Shown here one piece after another: positions 36,929 through 44,599 of a stretch of 64,000 bases of DNA. Position 1 is the first letter of the stretch. Every line of letters begins with the position of its first letter. Both the position numbers and the translations under genes were made by a program. The stretch comes from Alteromonadaceae bacterium Bs31 (GTDB lineage Bacteria; Pseudomonadota; Gammaproteobacteria; Pseudomonadales; Cellvibrionaceae): assembly GCA_900177435.1 (NCBI GenBank), contig FXAI01000001.1, positions 319,982 to 383,981 on the forward strand, in the 5' to 3' direction. The notes below the pieces were generated by a model that saw only the letters and a program-made list of their open reading frames with translations, was not told the DNA's origin and did not search any database.

Positions 36929-37066
36929 AGCCCGGTTGGCGGGGGTTGTGGGGTGGGGTATTTTTTTAAATGGGGAATATGTGTCATTGCGACTGACTAT
37001 TCCGGTATATGTGTCATCGCGACGTAGTATTCGGGTATATACGTCGTTTTGACGTAGATTCAATTG
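36885..37066. repeat. 30-bp palindromic direct repeats upstream of the first cassette
   Basis: Copies start at 36977, 37007 and 37037 (exactly 30 bp apart), with a fourth at 36885. Each begins ATATGTGTCA or ATATACGTC and continues, after 3 nt, to YGAC...TATTC; the first copy is a perfect inverted repeat (ATATACGTCA-ATC-TGACGTATAT when split at the centre). They end about 20 bp before the first cassette ATG. Iteron, operator or decayed element ends are all possible. Confidence 0.65.
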
Positions 37067-37085
37067 TTATATTTAGGGAGGCGCA

Positions 37086-37481
37086 ATGAAGTTAATCGTG
37101 ATGATTTTAATATTTATGCTTCTCAGCAATTCGGTTCATGCAGATGTGTATAGATGCATCGCTAACGTAGAAGAATTTTCGAACGACATTGAGTTTATTT
37201 ATCTGGATACAGAAAAGCGCTCAGTTAAGTTAAAAAATCGTGGGGGAACATTTAGCGGAAAAATAACCTCAATTCGCCAGCATAACCAAGGGCAAGTAAT
37301 GAATCTGTATTTAGAAAATACCGATCCATTTGAAGAAGGTCAAGATTCCGAATATATACTATTTACTTGGAAGAATAAATATCGGGTCGCAGGAGTTAAC
37401 TATATCATTGACAACGGTGAGAAAATACTTGATACGCTAGCAGGAAATAATGAAATCGAATGTAAAAAAGAAAAAATATAA
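37086..37481 (+). CDS. Cassette 1: secreted hypothetical protein
   Basis: 131 residues, RBS AGGGAGG 6 nt upstream. A clear signal peptide (1-19, ending VHA) precedes a small beta-rich domain beginning DVYRC; the two Cys (near the N- and C-termini of the mature form) could form a disulfide. No known family. Its stop codon lies inside the following attC, as is normal for gene cassettes. Confidence 0.75.
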   Translation: MKLIVMILIFMLLSNSVHADVYRCIANVEEFSNDIEFIYLDTEKRSVKLKNRGGTFSGKITSIRQHNQGQVMNLYLENTDPFEEGQDSEYILFTWKNKYRVAGVNYIIDNGEKILDTLAGNNEIECKKEKI

Positions 37482-37604
37482 CAAGGTTATCAACCATCGC
37501 CAGCAAACTGGCTGGACCTACACTGCGTTGCTTCGTTTACGGTTTAACGCTACGCTACCGTAAACAAATCAACTCCGTTCCGGCCGGTTATAACGGCGTT
37601 AGGC
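37479..37604. repeat. attC site 1
   Basis: Begins TAACAAGG and ends GGCGTTAGGC. Inside, AAGGTTATCAACC pairs with GGTTATAACGG, and the centre has CGTTTACGG...CCGTAAAC. About 126 bp. This is the integron cassette recombination site pattern. Confidence 0.9.
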
Positions 37605-37730
37605 TTGCACATGATCAACCGAATTACTATTTTCATAATAATTTTATTGTTGAGTGGAATAACGATGGCAGGTAACTGGTTTCCAGAAGACTATAAAACA
37701 TTTCCTGTGAACCAAAGCAGTCTAATATGA
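37594..37730 (+). pseudogene. Duplicated head of cassette 3, truncated
   Basis: Positions 37594-37706 repeat 38280-38392 with one mismatch: the attC end plus the signal peptide and first residues of the cassette 3 protein. The copied frame (ATG 37611) then runs into unrelated sequence and stops at 37730, its TGA overlapping the ATG of the next gene. Confidence 0.9.
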
Positions 37731-38185
37731 GCGAGAACAATTTTAAAAATTCTATTGGTAAGCCCCTAGCAGGAACTGGTTTAGTCGCTCTGTGGCTTTC
37801 AGCTTTCTTTGTGCCAATAGTTGAGATAAGCACCTGCACTCAGGGTAGTGAAGATGCCTGGCTGGGATCACTATTTGTATTTTTTCCAGTTTCATTGGTT
37901 GCTGTTGGTTTGGCTTTCCTTGGAACCGGTGCGCCAACTCGTATCAAATGGCTGTCCTTGCCATTATTTGGTTTACTTCCTTGGGCGGCATATATTGCAG
38001 GTAAATATATTTTGGGTACAACTCTAGGTGGCAATCATTTGTGTGCTCTCTCAACCGGTGAACTAGGTTTTAATTCATATCCTAGCTCATGGTGGGCTCC
38101 GTTCTGGGGTCCAATGCAGTTAATTTTTGTAGCGGTAACTGCATGGTGTTTAATTAGGTATTGGTGGCCAAGTTCCAACTGCTAA
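37727..38185 (+). CDS. Cassette 2: hypothetical four-span membrane protein
   Basis: 152 residues with four hydrophobic segments (about 17-35, 45-65, 72-92, 118-142). No recognised family. The start ATG overlaps the stop of the truncated cassette 3 copy (ATGA), so translation may be coupled to that leader-like fragment. The stop TAA forms the start of attC 2. Confidence 0.7.
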   Translation: MSENNFKNSIGKPLAGTGLVALWLSAFFVPIVEISTCTQGSEDAWLGSLFVFFPVSLVAVGLAFLGTGAPTRIKWLSLPLFGLLPWAAYIAGKYILGTTLGGNHLCALSTGELGFNSYPSSWWAPFWGPMQLIFVAVTAWCLIRYWWPSSNC

Positions 38186-38290
38186 CAAAGCCATCAAATT
38201 GACGTTTTTTCCGTTGCTCGTTTTGTGTCTTAACGCTACGCTATCACAAAACAACCAACTACAAATCCGCAATTTATGGCGGCGTTAGGC
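38183..38290. repeat. attC site 2
   Basis: Begins TAACAAAGCC and ends GGCGTTAGGC, with the inner pair GTTTTGTG...CACAAAAC shared with several other sites here. About 108 bp. Confidence 0.9.
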
Positions 38291-38296
38291 TTGCAC

Positions 38297-38773
38297 ATGA
38301 TCAACCGAATTACTATTTTCATAATAATTATATTGTTGAGTGGAATAACGATGGCAGGTAACTGGTTTCCAGAAGACTATAAAACATTTCCTTTCCAAGA
38401 GGGAGATGTATTAGCAAGTCAAAAAGAAGATGAGAAGTATGGGCTAAATAAAGTATTGCGAATTGATAAGGTAATGTTGAAGGAAGGTGATTCAATCAAT
38501 ATACAAGGTCAAATATTTACCGCTCCAGAAGATGATTTTCTTCTAATTATTAGCATGTCGTATGGCGAAGCCGACTTTGCTACATTAGATGATGCAATAC
38601 TAGCGGCAAAGGCCGGTGAGTGGAATGTTAAAATGGGGCACGCGCCAAATAGAAGTCCTGGTGCAGCAGCGGGCCAAGTTTTGGTCGGCCATCAGCCTGT
38701 AAGTGATTCAGAGCTTACTGGATACAACCAATGGAAAGAATTATTTGAAACAGGTAAAGCAGGTGTTTTCTAA
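38297..38773 (+). CDS. Cassette 3: secreted hypothetical protein
   Basis: 158 residues from the ATG at 38297. Signal peptide (1-18, ending TMA), then NWFPEDYKTFPFQEGDVL, a compact acidic domain with no Cys. Family not recognised. It lies 7 bp after attC 2. Its head is duplicated in front of cassette 2. Confidence 0.7.
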   Translation: MINRITIFIIIILLSGITMAGNWFPEDYKTFPFQEGDVLASQKEDEKYGLNKVLRIDKVMLKEGDSINIQGQIFTAPEDDFLLIISMSYGEADFATLDDAILAAKAGEWNVKMGHAPNRSPGAAAGQVLVGHQPVSDSELTGYNQWKELFETGKAGVF

Positions 38774-38782
38774 TCCTCAGCC

Positions 38783-38899
38783 TAACAAATTGCTGCACGC
38801 GGACACATACTGCTACGCTCGTTTTTGTGTATGTCGCTGCGCTCCATTTTCACACAAAAACGCTCTCCGCAGTATGTTCCGGTGAGCAAGGCGTTAGAT
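38783..38899. repeat. attC site 3
   Basis: Begins TAACAAATTGC and ends AAGGCGTTAGAT; inner CGTTTTTGTGTA pairs with ACACAAAAACG. About 117 bp. Confidence 0.88.
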
Positions 38900-38910
38900 G
38901 CAGTCAAAAT

Positions 38911-39429
38911 ATGAAAATATACTTCTACCTACTTTTATTTTTCTTTTCTGGCTGTACCTTTAATGGCCAGGAACCGATTTTTAACAAAAGTGAAAGCGCA
39001 CTTTTTTGCCCTGAAAAAATGGGGTTTACAAAAGAAAATGGAGAAGGGTTCAGTAGTTTAGAAGAGTCACGCGCTTATATTTCTCGCTTACTTCAAAAAC
39101 GTAAAGAGCATGCCGAGTCATTTGGGTATGACGAAGATGCTATTCTAAAACCCTTGTTGGAGCGTATAAATGCAGATATTTGTGTTAGCTTTTTCGGCTC
39201 ACCAGCGTCTCCTACTCTTGTTGACGAGTACCGTTCAAAAGGAATCAATATTCGGCAGTGTGAAATGGAGCCAAAAAGATTTGTAAATATATACGACCTC
39301 AAAGAAGCTAAGTCGAATGGCTCTTACTTGTTGTACGTAAATTGGCCACTCTCGGCATCGGCATATCTACTTGAGTGTTCGAATGGTGTATGTAGTATTG
39401 TAGAAGAAAGCATGTGCTGGATTAGATAA
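38911..39429 (+). CDS. Cassette 4: hypothetical lipoprotein
   Basis: 172 residues from the ATG at 38911, 11 bp after attC 3. The short signal peptide ends in the lipobox FFSGC (Cys 14), so a lipid-anchored envelope protein is predicted. Five further Cys in the mature part. Family not recognised. Translation could also begin upstream inside the attC, but that would not give a signal peptide. Confidence 0.7.
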   Translation: MKIYFYLLLFFFSGCTFNGQEPIFNKSESALFCPEKMGFTKENGEGFSSLEESRAYISRLLQKRKEHAESFGYDEDAILKPLLERINADICVSFFGSPASPTLVDEYRSKGINIRQCEMEPKRFVNIYDLKEAKSNGSYLLYVNWPLSASAYLLECSNGVCSIVEESMCWIR

Positions 39430-39437
39430 TAGGTGCA

Positions 39438-39550
39438 TAACAAAGTTATCAACCTGGTGCCTCATGCTCCGCGCCTTTTTGGGGTGGCTTCGCCACTTTA
39501 CCCCAAAAAAGTCACACCCACATGTGGCACAGGTTATAACGGCGTTACAT
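39438..39550. repeat. attC site 4
   Basis: Begins TAACAAAGTTATCAACC and ends GGTTATAACGGCGTTACAT; the centre has TTTTTGGGGT...ACCCCAAAAA. About 113 bp. Confidence 0.9.
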
Positions 39551-39576
39551 GTGTGAAGGATTAATTACCTCAAGAT

Positions 39577-40527
39577 ATGAAACGATACATTAATTTAATC
39601 GGCCTCCTTGCTCTCGCCTCTACTTTGATACTAGGTGTCTTAGGCCTTTTTAGTCATGTACACTTAATATTTGATCTTGCGTCACATTTCAGAGTTCATT
39701 ACGCTATTACGGCTTGTGTTGCCTCAATTATATTTTTGTTTTATCGGGCTCATTGGTTAGCTCTTCTAAGTATAGTTTCGCTGGCATTTAATCTTGCGTT
39801 CGTAGTTCCTTGGTATTTCGGAAGCAAGGAAACGGCTTCAAAAGAAGACATAAAAATATTTTTGAGTAATGTGTTAACAAACAATAGTGACCATGGAAGA
39901 CTTGTCTCTCTTATACAAAACGTAAGCCCCGATATTATTGTCGTTATGGAGATCAACAATAGTTGGGTGAATGCTCTAAATGTATTAGAAAACGAGTATT
40001 CGTATAGTAAATTGGCTCCGAGAGAGGATAACTTTGGAATTGGTGTCTATAGTAAGCTACCTATTATCATGGGATCAGTTAAGTATTTCGGATCTTCCGG
40101 TGTCCCAAGTATAGTGTTATCTCTGGAGGCTGCTAAAGGTACTCTAACATTAGTAGCTACTCACCCAGTACCTCCGATCGGCGATGACTATTTTAAATCG
40201 AGAAACAAGCAGCTGTCTCACGTCGCAAAAGAAGCCGAAAAAATTAGTGGGCCATTTATACTGGCAGGTGACCTGAATACTACAATGTGGTCATCTCACT
40301 ATAGTCAGCTTGAAAAAAACGGGAAGTTACGGAATGTTAGACGTGGTTTTGGTATTAATGCTACCTGGCCGTCTGGGCTTGGTATTTTAGGTATTCCCAT
40401 TGATCATGTGTTAATTTCCGACGAAATTCGAGTGGTAGATGTGAGGGTTGGCGCTAGCGTGGGCTCCGACCACTTACCCCTAATAATTGAACTAAGTATT
40501 ATTGGTAGCGTTTCAGCAGGCACATAA
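39577..40527 (+). CDS. Cassette 5: membrane-anchored endonuclease/exonuclease/phosphatase-family protein
   Basis: 316 residues. Three N-terminal membrane spans (about 7-27, 43-58, 61-82) precede a soluble EEP domain. Catalytic motifs are visible in order: VVMEINNSW (metal-binding Glu, about residue 128), ATHPVPP, AGDLNTTMWS (Asp-Asn), IDHVLIS and SDHLPL (catalytic His). This is the layout of the membrane-anchored EEP proteins found beside many bacterial envelope genes. The fold hydrolyses phosphodiesters or phosphomonoesters; the active site faces the periplasm if the third span exits outward. An unusually large cassette for this array. Confidence 0.85.
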   Translation: MKRYINLIGLLALASTLILGVLGLFSHVHLIFDLASHFRVHYAITACVASIIFLFYRAHWLALLSIVSLAFNLAFVVPWYFGSKETASKEDIKIFLSNVLTNNSDHGRLVSLIQNVSPDIIVVMEINNSWVNALNVLENEYSYSKLAPREDNFGIGVYSKLPIIMGSVKYFGSSGVPSIVLSLEAAKGTLTLVATHPVPPIGDDYFKSRNKQLSHVAKEAEKISGPFILAGDLNTTMWSSHYSQLEKNGKLRNVRRGFGINATWPSGLGILGIPIDHVLISDEIRVVDVRVGASVGSDHLPLIIELSIIGSVSAGT

Positions 40528-40633
40528 CAAAGCTGTAACCTGCCCAAACTATTACGCGTTTTTGTGCAATACGCTGCGCGCATTTTCGCACAAAACTGCT
40601 CCATAATTTGGGCAGGTTACAGCGGCGTTATGC
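40525..40633. repeat. attC site 5
   Basis: Begins TAACAAAGCTGTAACCTGCCC and ends GGGCAGGTTACAGCGGCGTTATGC; the outer arms match over about 14 bp. About 109 bp. Confidence 0.92.
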
Positions 40634-40649
40634 AAAGACGAGGAAACTA

Positions 40650-41120
40650 ATGACCTATAAAGTTCTTTGGAAAGAATTGTGGCTGAGCCTATCAAAGTAC
40701 ATGGCCATCGCAATCACTATCCCTGTTCTAATTGTTTTCGTCATTCGCTATGTAAAGTATGGGTATGACTTCGGTGCAGCATTTCCTCATTTGAATTTAA
40801 TCAACTCCTTAGTAATAGGTTCCGGAATTGCCATATTTTGCATTGCATTCGCGTGGCTTATAGCTCTTTGGGCCGGAATGGCCAAAATAAGTATTAGCAA
40901 TGGCATAATTCAGGGGCGAAACTATTGGGGCTTTAAAAATAGCTTCCCATTATCCGAGTCAGTTTCATCGTATAACTTCAGCAATAATGGAATTAATGCC
41001 ATTGTTCTTGTTAGCAGAAATAGTGGGAAAATTTATATCTCACTTCAAACTGAGAAATTAAATGAGCTGCTTGACTTAATTGAGCCATATATACTTAAAA
41101 ACAATGAAAAAAATGCATAA
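40650..41120 (+). CDS. Cassette 6: hypothetical two-span membrane protein
   Basis: 156 residues from the ATG at 40650 with GAGGAA 5 nt upstream. Two strong membrane spans (about 17-35 and 50-75) followed by a ~75-residue soluble part rich in Ser and Asn (PLSESVSSYNFSNNGINAIV), of the kind seen in PH-like domains. No family assigned. The stop lies in attC 6. Confidence 0.7.
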   Translation: MTYKVLWKELWLSLSKYMAIAITIPVLIVFVIRYVKYGYDFGAAFPHLNLINSLVIGSGIAIFCIAFAWLIALWAGMAKISISNGIIQGRNYWGFKNSFPLSESVSSYNFSNNGINAIVLVSRNSGKIYISLQTEKLNELLDLIEPYILKNNEKNA

Positions 41121-41221
41121 CAGCTCAAACCGACCTCCACTGCGTTGCTCGTTTTGTGCTTTTCCGCTACGCTCGCACAAAACAATCAACTCCGTTGCGG
41201 TGGCTTAGCTGGGCGTTAACT
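41118..41221. repeat. attC site 6
   Basis: Begins TAACAGCTCAAACCG and ends CGGTGGCTTAGCTGGGCGTTAAC; centre CGTTTTGTGC...GCACAAAACAA. About 104 bp. Confidence 0.9.
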
Positions 41222-41239
41222 TAAAAAGGAGAGTTCACA

Positions 41240-41563
41240 TTGAAAATATTTATAACGCTAATTATTTTTTCGCTATCCGCATTATCCCACGGTGAGGCAG
41301 TATGGAAAGAGGGGGAAGTTAGCTGGGTTTATCCGCAGGCGAATGGGAGTTTTGCTGTGACATTTAAAGATCCTTCTCCTGACTGTACTCACTCAAGTGG
41401 GTACCATTACGCAAAGGTTGGTGAAAATAGTGTTACGCAAGAGGGGCTAAATAATATGTATTCTCTTGCACTTGTGGCTGCTACGACGGGAAAAAAATTA
41501 AAAGTCAATTTTAAATCTGAAAGCTCAGCGTGTTTTGTTAATCGTATGTATATAGTTTTTTAG
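41240..41563 (+). CDS. Cassette 7: small secreted hypothetical protein
   Basis: 107 residues, TTG start with AAGGAGAG 7 nt upstream. Signal peptide (1-18), then VWKEGEVSWVYPQANGSFAV, and two Cys in the mature chain. Similar small secreted proteins are common in marine cassette arrays, but no family is assigned. The attC that should follow is truncated. Confidence 0.7.
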   Translation: MKIFITLIIFSLSALSHGEAVWKEGEVSWVYPQANGSFAVTFKDPSPDCTHSSGYHYAKVGENSVTQEGLNNMYSLALVAATTGKKLKVNFKSESSACFVNRMYIVF

Positions 41564-41566
41564 GTC

Positions 41567-41628
41567 TTAACGCTTACGCTACACAAAACGGCCCATTACA
41601 ATTTTTCCGCAAATGAGCGGCGTTATGT
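41567..41628. repeat. attC site 7, left half missing
   Basis: Only the right part remains: TTAACGCTTACGCTACACAAAACG, seen here in pieces as the usual centre, then the terminal GAGCGGCGTTATGT. The expected TAACAA and CGTTTTGTG arm are absent, and the gene's 3' end abuts the remnant directly. Likely unable to recombine. Confidence 0.75.
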
Positions 41629-41657
41629 GCACGTACTAAACTAGTAAGGAGTTTACA

Positions 41658-42146
41658 TTGGGGTTAATAGAAGCTGTAGCAATTTTTGGAGTTCTCTTGT
41701 CACTGTTTGGGGTAGTGAATGTTGTCAAAATACAGGCTCGAAAGAAGTGGCCAACAACCATATGTAAAGTGGGTGACTCCGATGTGGAAGTAAGCGAGGT
41801 GGTAGTTCATAACTTGTTATCAAAACAGAGAAATATGAATAGCTACCGATCCAAGTCATATAGTTTTAAACTGAACTACCTCTATAATATTTCAGGTAAA
41901 AATTACTTGGGAACTACTATATTTTCAGGTTCAATACTCGGTCAGACACACAACGATATGCTTCCTTATACAAATGGGTCTACGCATACGGTTTGGTATA
42001 ACCCGGCCAAGCCAACATCCGTATTTCTAAAGCATTCGAGCGTAATTCCATCGATAGTGCTCATTGTCTTAGGGTTGCTTATTGTGGTTGGTGGTCTGTG
42101 GCCAGAGTTGTATGCAGAGTTGTATTCGCATGCAGTTAGCACATAA
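41658..42146 (+). CDS. Cassette 8: DUF3592-type membrane protein
   Basis: 162 residues, TTG start with AAGGAG 8 nt upstream. One N-terminal and one C-terminal membrane span (about 5-25 and 135-155) enclose an extracytoplasmic domain with WPTTICKV, YLYNISGKNYLGTTI and VWYNPAKPTSVFL. The W-P-t...Y.Y.v.G....g........YNP.nP..a.L order is that of DUF3592 proteins, a widespread family of unknown function. Because attC 7 is broken, cassettes 7 and 8 would move as one unit. Confidence 0.75.
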   Translation: MGLIEAVAIFGVLLSLFGVVNVVKIQARKKWPTTICKVGDSDVEVSEVVVHNLLSKQRNMNSYRSKSYSFKLNYLYNISGKNYLGTTIFSGSILGQTHNDMLPYTNGSTHTVWYNPAKPTSVFLKHSSVIPSIVLIVLGLLIVVGGLWPELYAELYSHAVST

Positions 42147-42198
42147 CAATCTCAGCCAGCAGGACCGCTAACGCTCGCCGGAAATTGAGGCGTTAGCA
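42144..42198. repeat. attC site 8, short form
   Basis: Begins TAACAATCTCAGCC and ends GAGGCGTTAGCA, only 55 bp. The inner CGCTAACGCTCG centre is retained, so it keeps the essentials in minimal form. Confidence 0.8.
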
Positions 42199-42235
42199 TC
42201 AGTACCGAAGTTCAGTTTTACGAGGAGAAAAATAG

Positions 42236-43111
42236 TTGTTGTTAGAAATAGGAATAGGTGATGCTTACGGGGCTGGCTTTGAGTTTTCTGCTAGAGAAAA
42301 AGTTGAAGCTTACAATAACCTGACAAATTACTGTGAGCATGAATTAGGAATTGCTGCCGGTTGCTATACAGACGATACTCAGATGTCTCTCGCGATAGCT
42401 GAATTGATCATTAGTAACGTAGCATGGACTAAGGAGAACTTGGCGGATAAATTTGTTGAGTGTTTTAAACGTGATGAACGTTTAGGGTATTCAAAAGGTT
42501 TTTATTTGTTTTTACAGTCAGTTCAGAGTGGTGCGGAGTTTCTAAATAAAATGAAACCAAACAGCACTAGAAACGGTGCTGCTATGAGATCGGCACCGTT
42601 GGGGTATGTTAGTGACGTCAATAGACTACTAAAAATGGCCGAGTTGCAAGCGTCTATTACTCATGATACTGAAATTGGCCGTAGATCTTCACAAGCGGTC
42701 GCTTTAGCATCGCACTATGCCATATATAACTTGGGTGCTAAAGAAAATCTAACAGAATATGTGTCGCAACATACCAAATTCAATTGGCAGGATAATTGGT
42801 CTTCTCCTGTCGCGTGCTGTGGAGAGGAAACCGTCAACGCACTTTTAACTGTGTTGAAATCTTCTGAAACTCTAAAAGAGATTCTTTTAGCCAGCGTTGC
42901 CTTTGGTGGAGATGTGGATACAGTGGCAGCTGTTGGTTTGGGTATTGGAAGCGTTAGCAACGATTATAGTTCAGGGTTGCCAACATTCCTATACGAACAG
43001 CTGGAAAACGGAAGGTACGGGAAGACCTACCTCCTAGAAATGGGAATGAAGCTAAGTGAAACTAAAAATATTGCTGATAAATCTGTTAGCAATATCAATG
43101 AGATGAAATAG
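42236..43111 (+). CDS. Cassette 9a: ADP-ribosylglycohydrolase-family protein
   Basis: 291 residues, TTG start with GAGGAG about 9 nt upstream. It has the DraG/ARH landmarks: GDAYGAGFEFS at the N-terminus, YTDDTQMSLAIAELI (about residue 44, the TDDT metal site), HDTEIGRRSSQAVAL (about 141), and GGDVDTVAAVGLGI near residue 224 (usually GGDTDT). The metal ligands are preserved, so an active enzyme removing ADP-ribose or a related group is plausible. The first residues start directly at the GDxxG segment, so the protein is slightly short at the N-terminus. It shares its cassette with the next gene. Confidence 0.88.
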   Translation: MLLEIGIGDAYGAGFEFSAREKVEAYNNLTNYCEHELGIAAGCYTDDTQMSLAIAELIISNVAWTKENLADKFVECFKRDERLGYSKGFYLFLQSVQSGAEFLNKMKPNSTRNGAAMRSAPLGYVSDVNRLLKMAELQASITHDTEIGRRSSQAVALASHYAIYNLGAKENLTEYVSQHTKFNWQDNWSSPVACCGEETVNALLTVLKSSETLKEILLASVAFGGDVDTVAAVGLGIGSVSNDYSSGLPTFLYEQLENGRYGKTYLLEMGMKLSETKNIADKSVSNINEMK

Positions 43112-43113
43112 TT

Positions 43114-43488
43114 TTGGATAATATTATTCGAAAAAAAATAGAAATAATTATCGAATTACACGATGCTATTTTTCCAATAGCTCAAGAAGATTTGTACGAG
43201 AGCGAAGATGCTAAGATGTGGGATGGCTATGTTGAGCCCGTATTGAAACTACACGAAGCTATCGACTCGGCTTTTCGATTCAATAAAAATATTCAACCGG
43301 TTGACGTAAGCAAATCGTACGAAGCTGGCGGTGTAGAGAAACTCAATGCCAATGAAGTTGGGTTTGTTTTTCGAGATATCTTGATGAATGAAAAGTGTAA
43401 TCTGGGGCTATTTGCTGATGTTATAGCCGATGGCCGCGTTACGCGCTTGGTAAACAGGTTAAAAGAGATTGTGCTAAACCAATGCTAA
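43114..43488 (+). CDS. Cassette 9b: hypothetical partner of the ADP-ribosylglycohydrolase
   Basis: 124 residues, beginning with a TTG 2 bp after the previous stop, inside the same cassette; GAGATGA just upstream could serve as ribosome site. Predicted all-helical and acidic (IIIELHDAIFPIAQEDLYES), with no signal peptide or Cys until the end. Family not recognised. The tight spacing implies co-translation and possibly joint function. Confidence 0.65.
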   Translation: MDNIIRKKIEIIIELHDAIFPIAQEDLYESEDAKMWDGYVEPVLKLHEAIDSAFRFNKNIQPVDVSKSYEAGGVEKLNANEVGFVFRDILMNEKCNLGLFADVIADGRVTRLVNRLKEIVLNQC

Positions 43489-43601
43489 CAAGGTTTTCAA
43501 CAAAGACGTGCTGGACAATGCTTGCTTTTGTGCATGCCGCTTTGCGTCATTCTTGCACAAAACAAGCTCCACTTTAGCCGCTTGTTATAGCGGCGTTAGC
43601 C
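43486..43601. repeat. attC site 9
   Basis: Begins TAACAAGGTTTTCAAC and ends TTGTTATAGCGGCGTTAGCC; centre CTTTTGTGCATG...TTGCACAAAAC. About 116 bp. Confidence 0.9.
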
Positions 43602-43616
43602 AATTCGGAACCCCAC

Positions 43617-44462
43617 ATGAATAGAGTTATAGTTTTTGCCGCCTTATTAATTACGATAAAGGCGATGGCGAGCGCAGGTGCTCCAGAAATGAAGAGCGAG
43701 AATGGTTATATTGAACCTTTCAGAATGTTTGACAACGTTTACTACGTTGGAGATAAGTGGGTGTCCTCGTATGCTGTTGAAACACCATCCGGCCTGGTAA
43801 TCATCGATACTCTTGATTTTCCGTATAGCAGGTGGATACCTATTAACCTAGAAAAACTAGCTTTAAATGATAAGAAAGTAACTCACATTATTGTGACTCA
43901 TGGACATTCCGACCATGTCGGTGGTGCAGAGTTTCTTCAGTCGCTGTATGGCGCTAAAGTAATAATGTCGAAAAAAGCATTCAGGTTGAGTAAAGAACAA
44001 GCGCTGAAAAGCGAAGGTAAAAGTAGATTTTCGCCCCCAGTGGTAGAATCCTTCGCTGAGGACAGGTCAAATATGCTTGTTGGTGATACAGAATTCAAAT
44101 TTTACATAACGCCTGGTCATACAGAAGGTGATATGTCAATTGATTTTAGGGTTAAAGATAAGGGCAAGCTATATCGTGCTTTTGTCGTAGGTGGACATAG
44201 TGTAAATCTTCAAAATCCCGGTCTTGCACAGCAATTTGTAGATAGTATGGATCGTATAGAGAGCTTGGCCTTACAAGGTACACCGGTATCCGTTAATTTA
44301 TCTAACCACCCACATAAAAATAATTTGTTTGAAAATCTAGAAGAAAGCGTAAAAGAGGGGTCAAGTAAGCCATTTATAAGTAAAGAGGAATTCTTCATGT
44401 TTATAGAGCAGCAGAGGGACTTGGCGAAAGCTAAAAATATCAATAATTATTCAAAGAAGTAA
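43617..44462 (+). CDS. Cassette 10: secreted metallo-beta-lactamase-fold hydrolase (subclass B3-like)
   Basis: 281 residues, ATG 16 bp after attC 9. Signal peptide about 1-19. The zinc site is complete: THGHSDHVGG (about residue 94; HxHxDH), the third His in TPGHTEGDMS (about 167) and a late His in LSNHPHKN (about 230). The use of HxHxDH with a late SxH and no Cys ligand is the subclass B3 pattern, where the enzymes hydrolyse beta-lactams with two zinc ions. The middle GGHSVNLQNPG also resembles B3 enzymes. It may equally be another periplasmic MBL-fold hydrolase; carriage on a cassette makes it worth testing. Confidence 0.85.
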   Translation: MNRVIVFAALLITIKAMASAGAPEMKSENGYIEPFRMFDNVYYVGDKWVSSYAVETPSGLVIIDTLDFPYSRWIPINLEKLALNDKKVTHIIVTHGHSDHVGGAEFLQSLYGAKVIMSKKAFRLSKEQALKSEGKSRFSPPVVESFAEDRSNMLVGDTEFKFYITPGHTEGDMSIDFRVKDKGKLYRAFVVGGHSVNLQNPGLAQQFVDSMDRIESLALQGTPVSVNLSNHPHKNNLFENLEESVKEGSSKPFISKEEFFMFIEQQRDLAKAKNINNYSKK

Positions 44463-44472
44463 GAAACACATT

Positions 44473-44584
44473 TAACAAGTGCAGCTTACGGATAGTCGCT
44501 ACCTACGGCTTTTTTTGTGCTTGGTTTAGCCACTATCGCACAAAATTCCCTGCTCCGTTCCTGCCGCAACTACGGGCGTTAAGT
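44473..44584. repeat. attC site 10
   Basis: Begins TAACAAGTGCAGC and ends CGGGCGTTAAGT; centre TTTTTTGTGC...GCACAAAATT. About 112 bp. Confidence 0.88.
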
Positions 44585-44599
44585 GTCACGGGTGACGAG

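Larger units (their letters stand above)
36156..37085. other. Junction between selU and the cassette array
   Basis: 930 bp without a convincing intact gene. It holds a possible protein remnant (36734-36928) and 30-bp palindromic repeats (36885-37066). An open frame of 132 codons (36206-36604) has no start signal and no sensible composition. No integrase gene and no recognisable attI site were found here. Confidence 0.5.
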
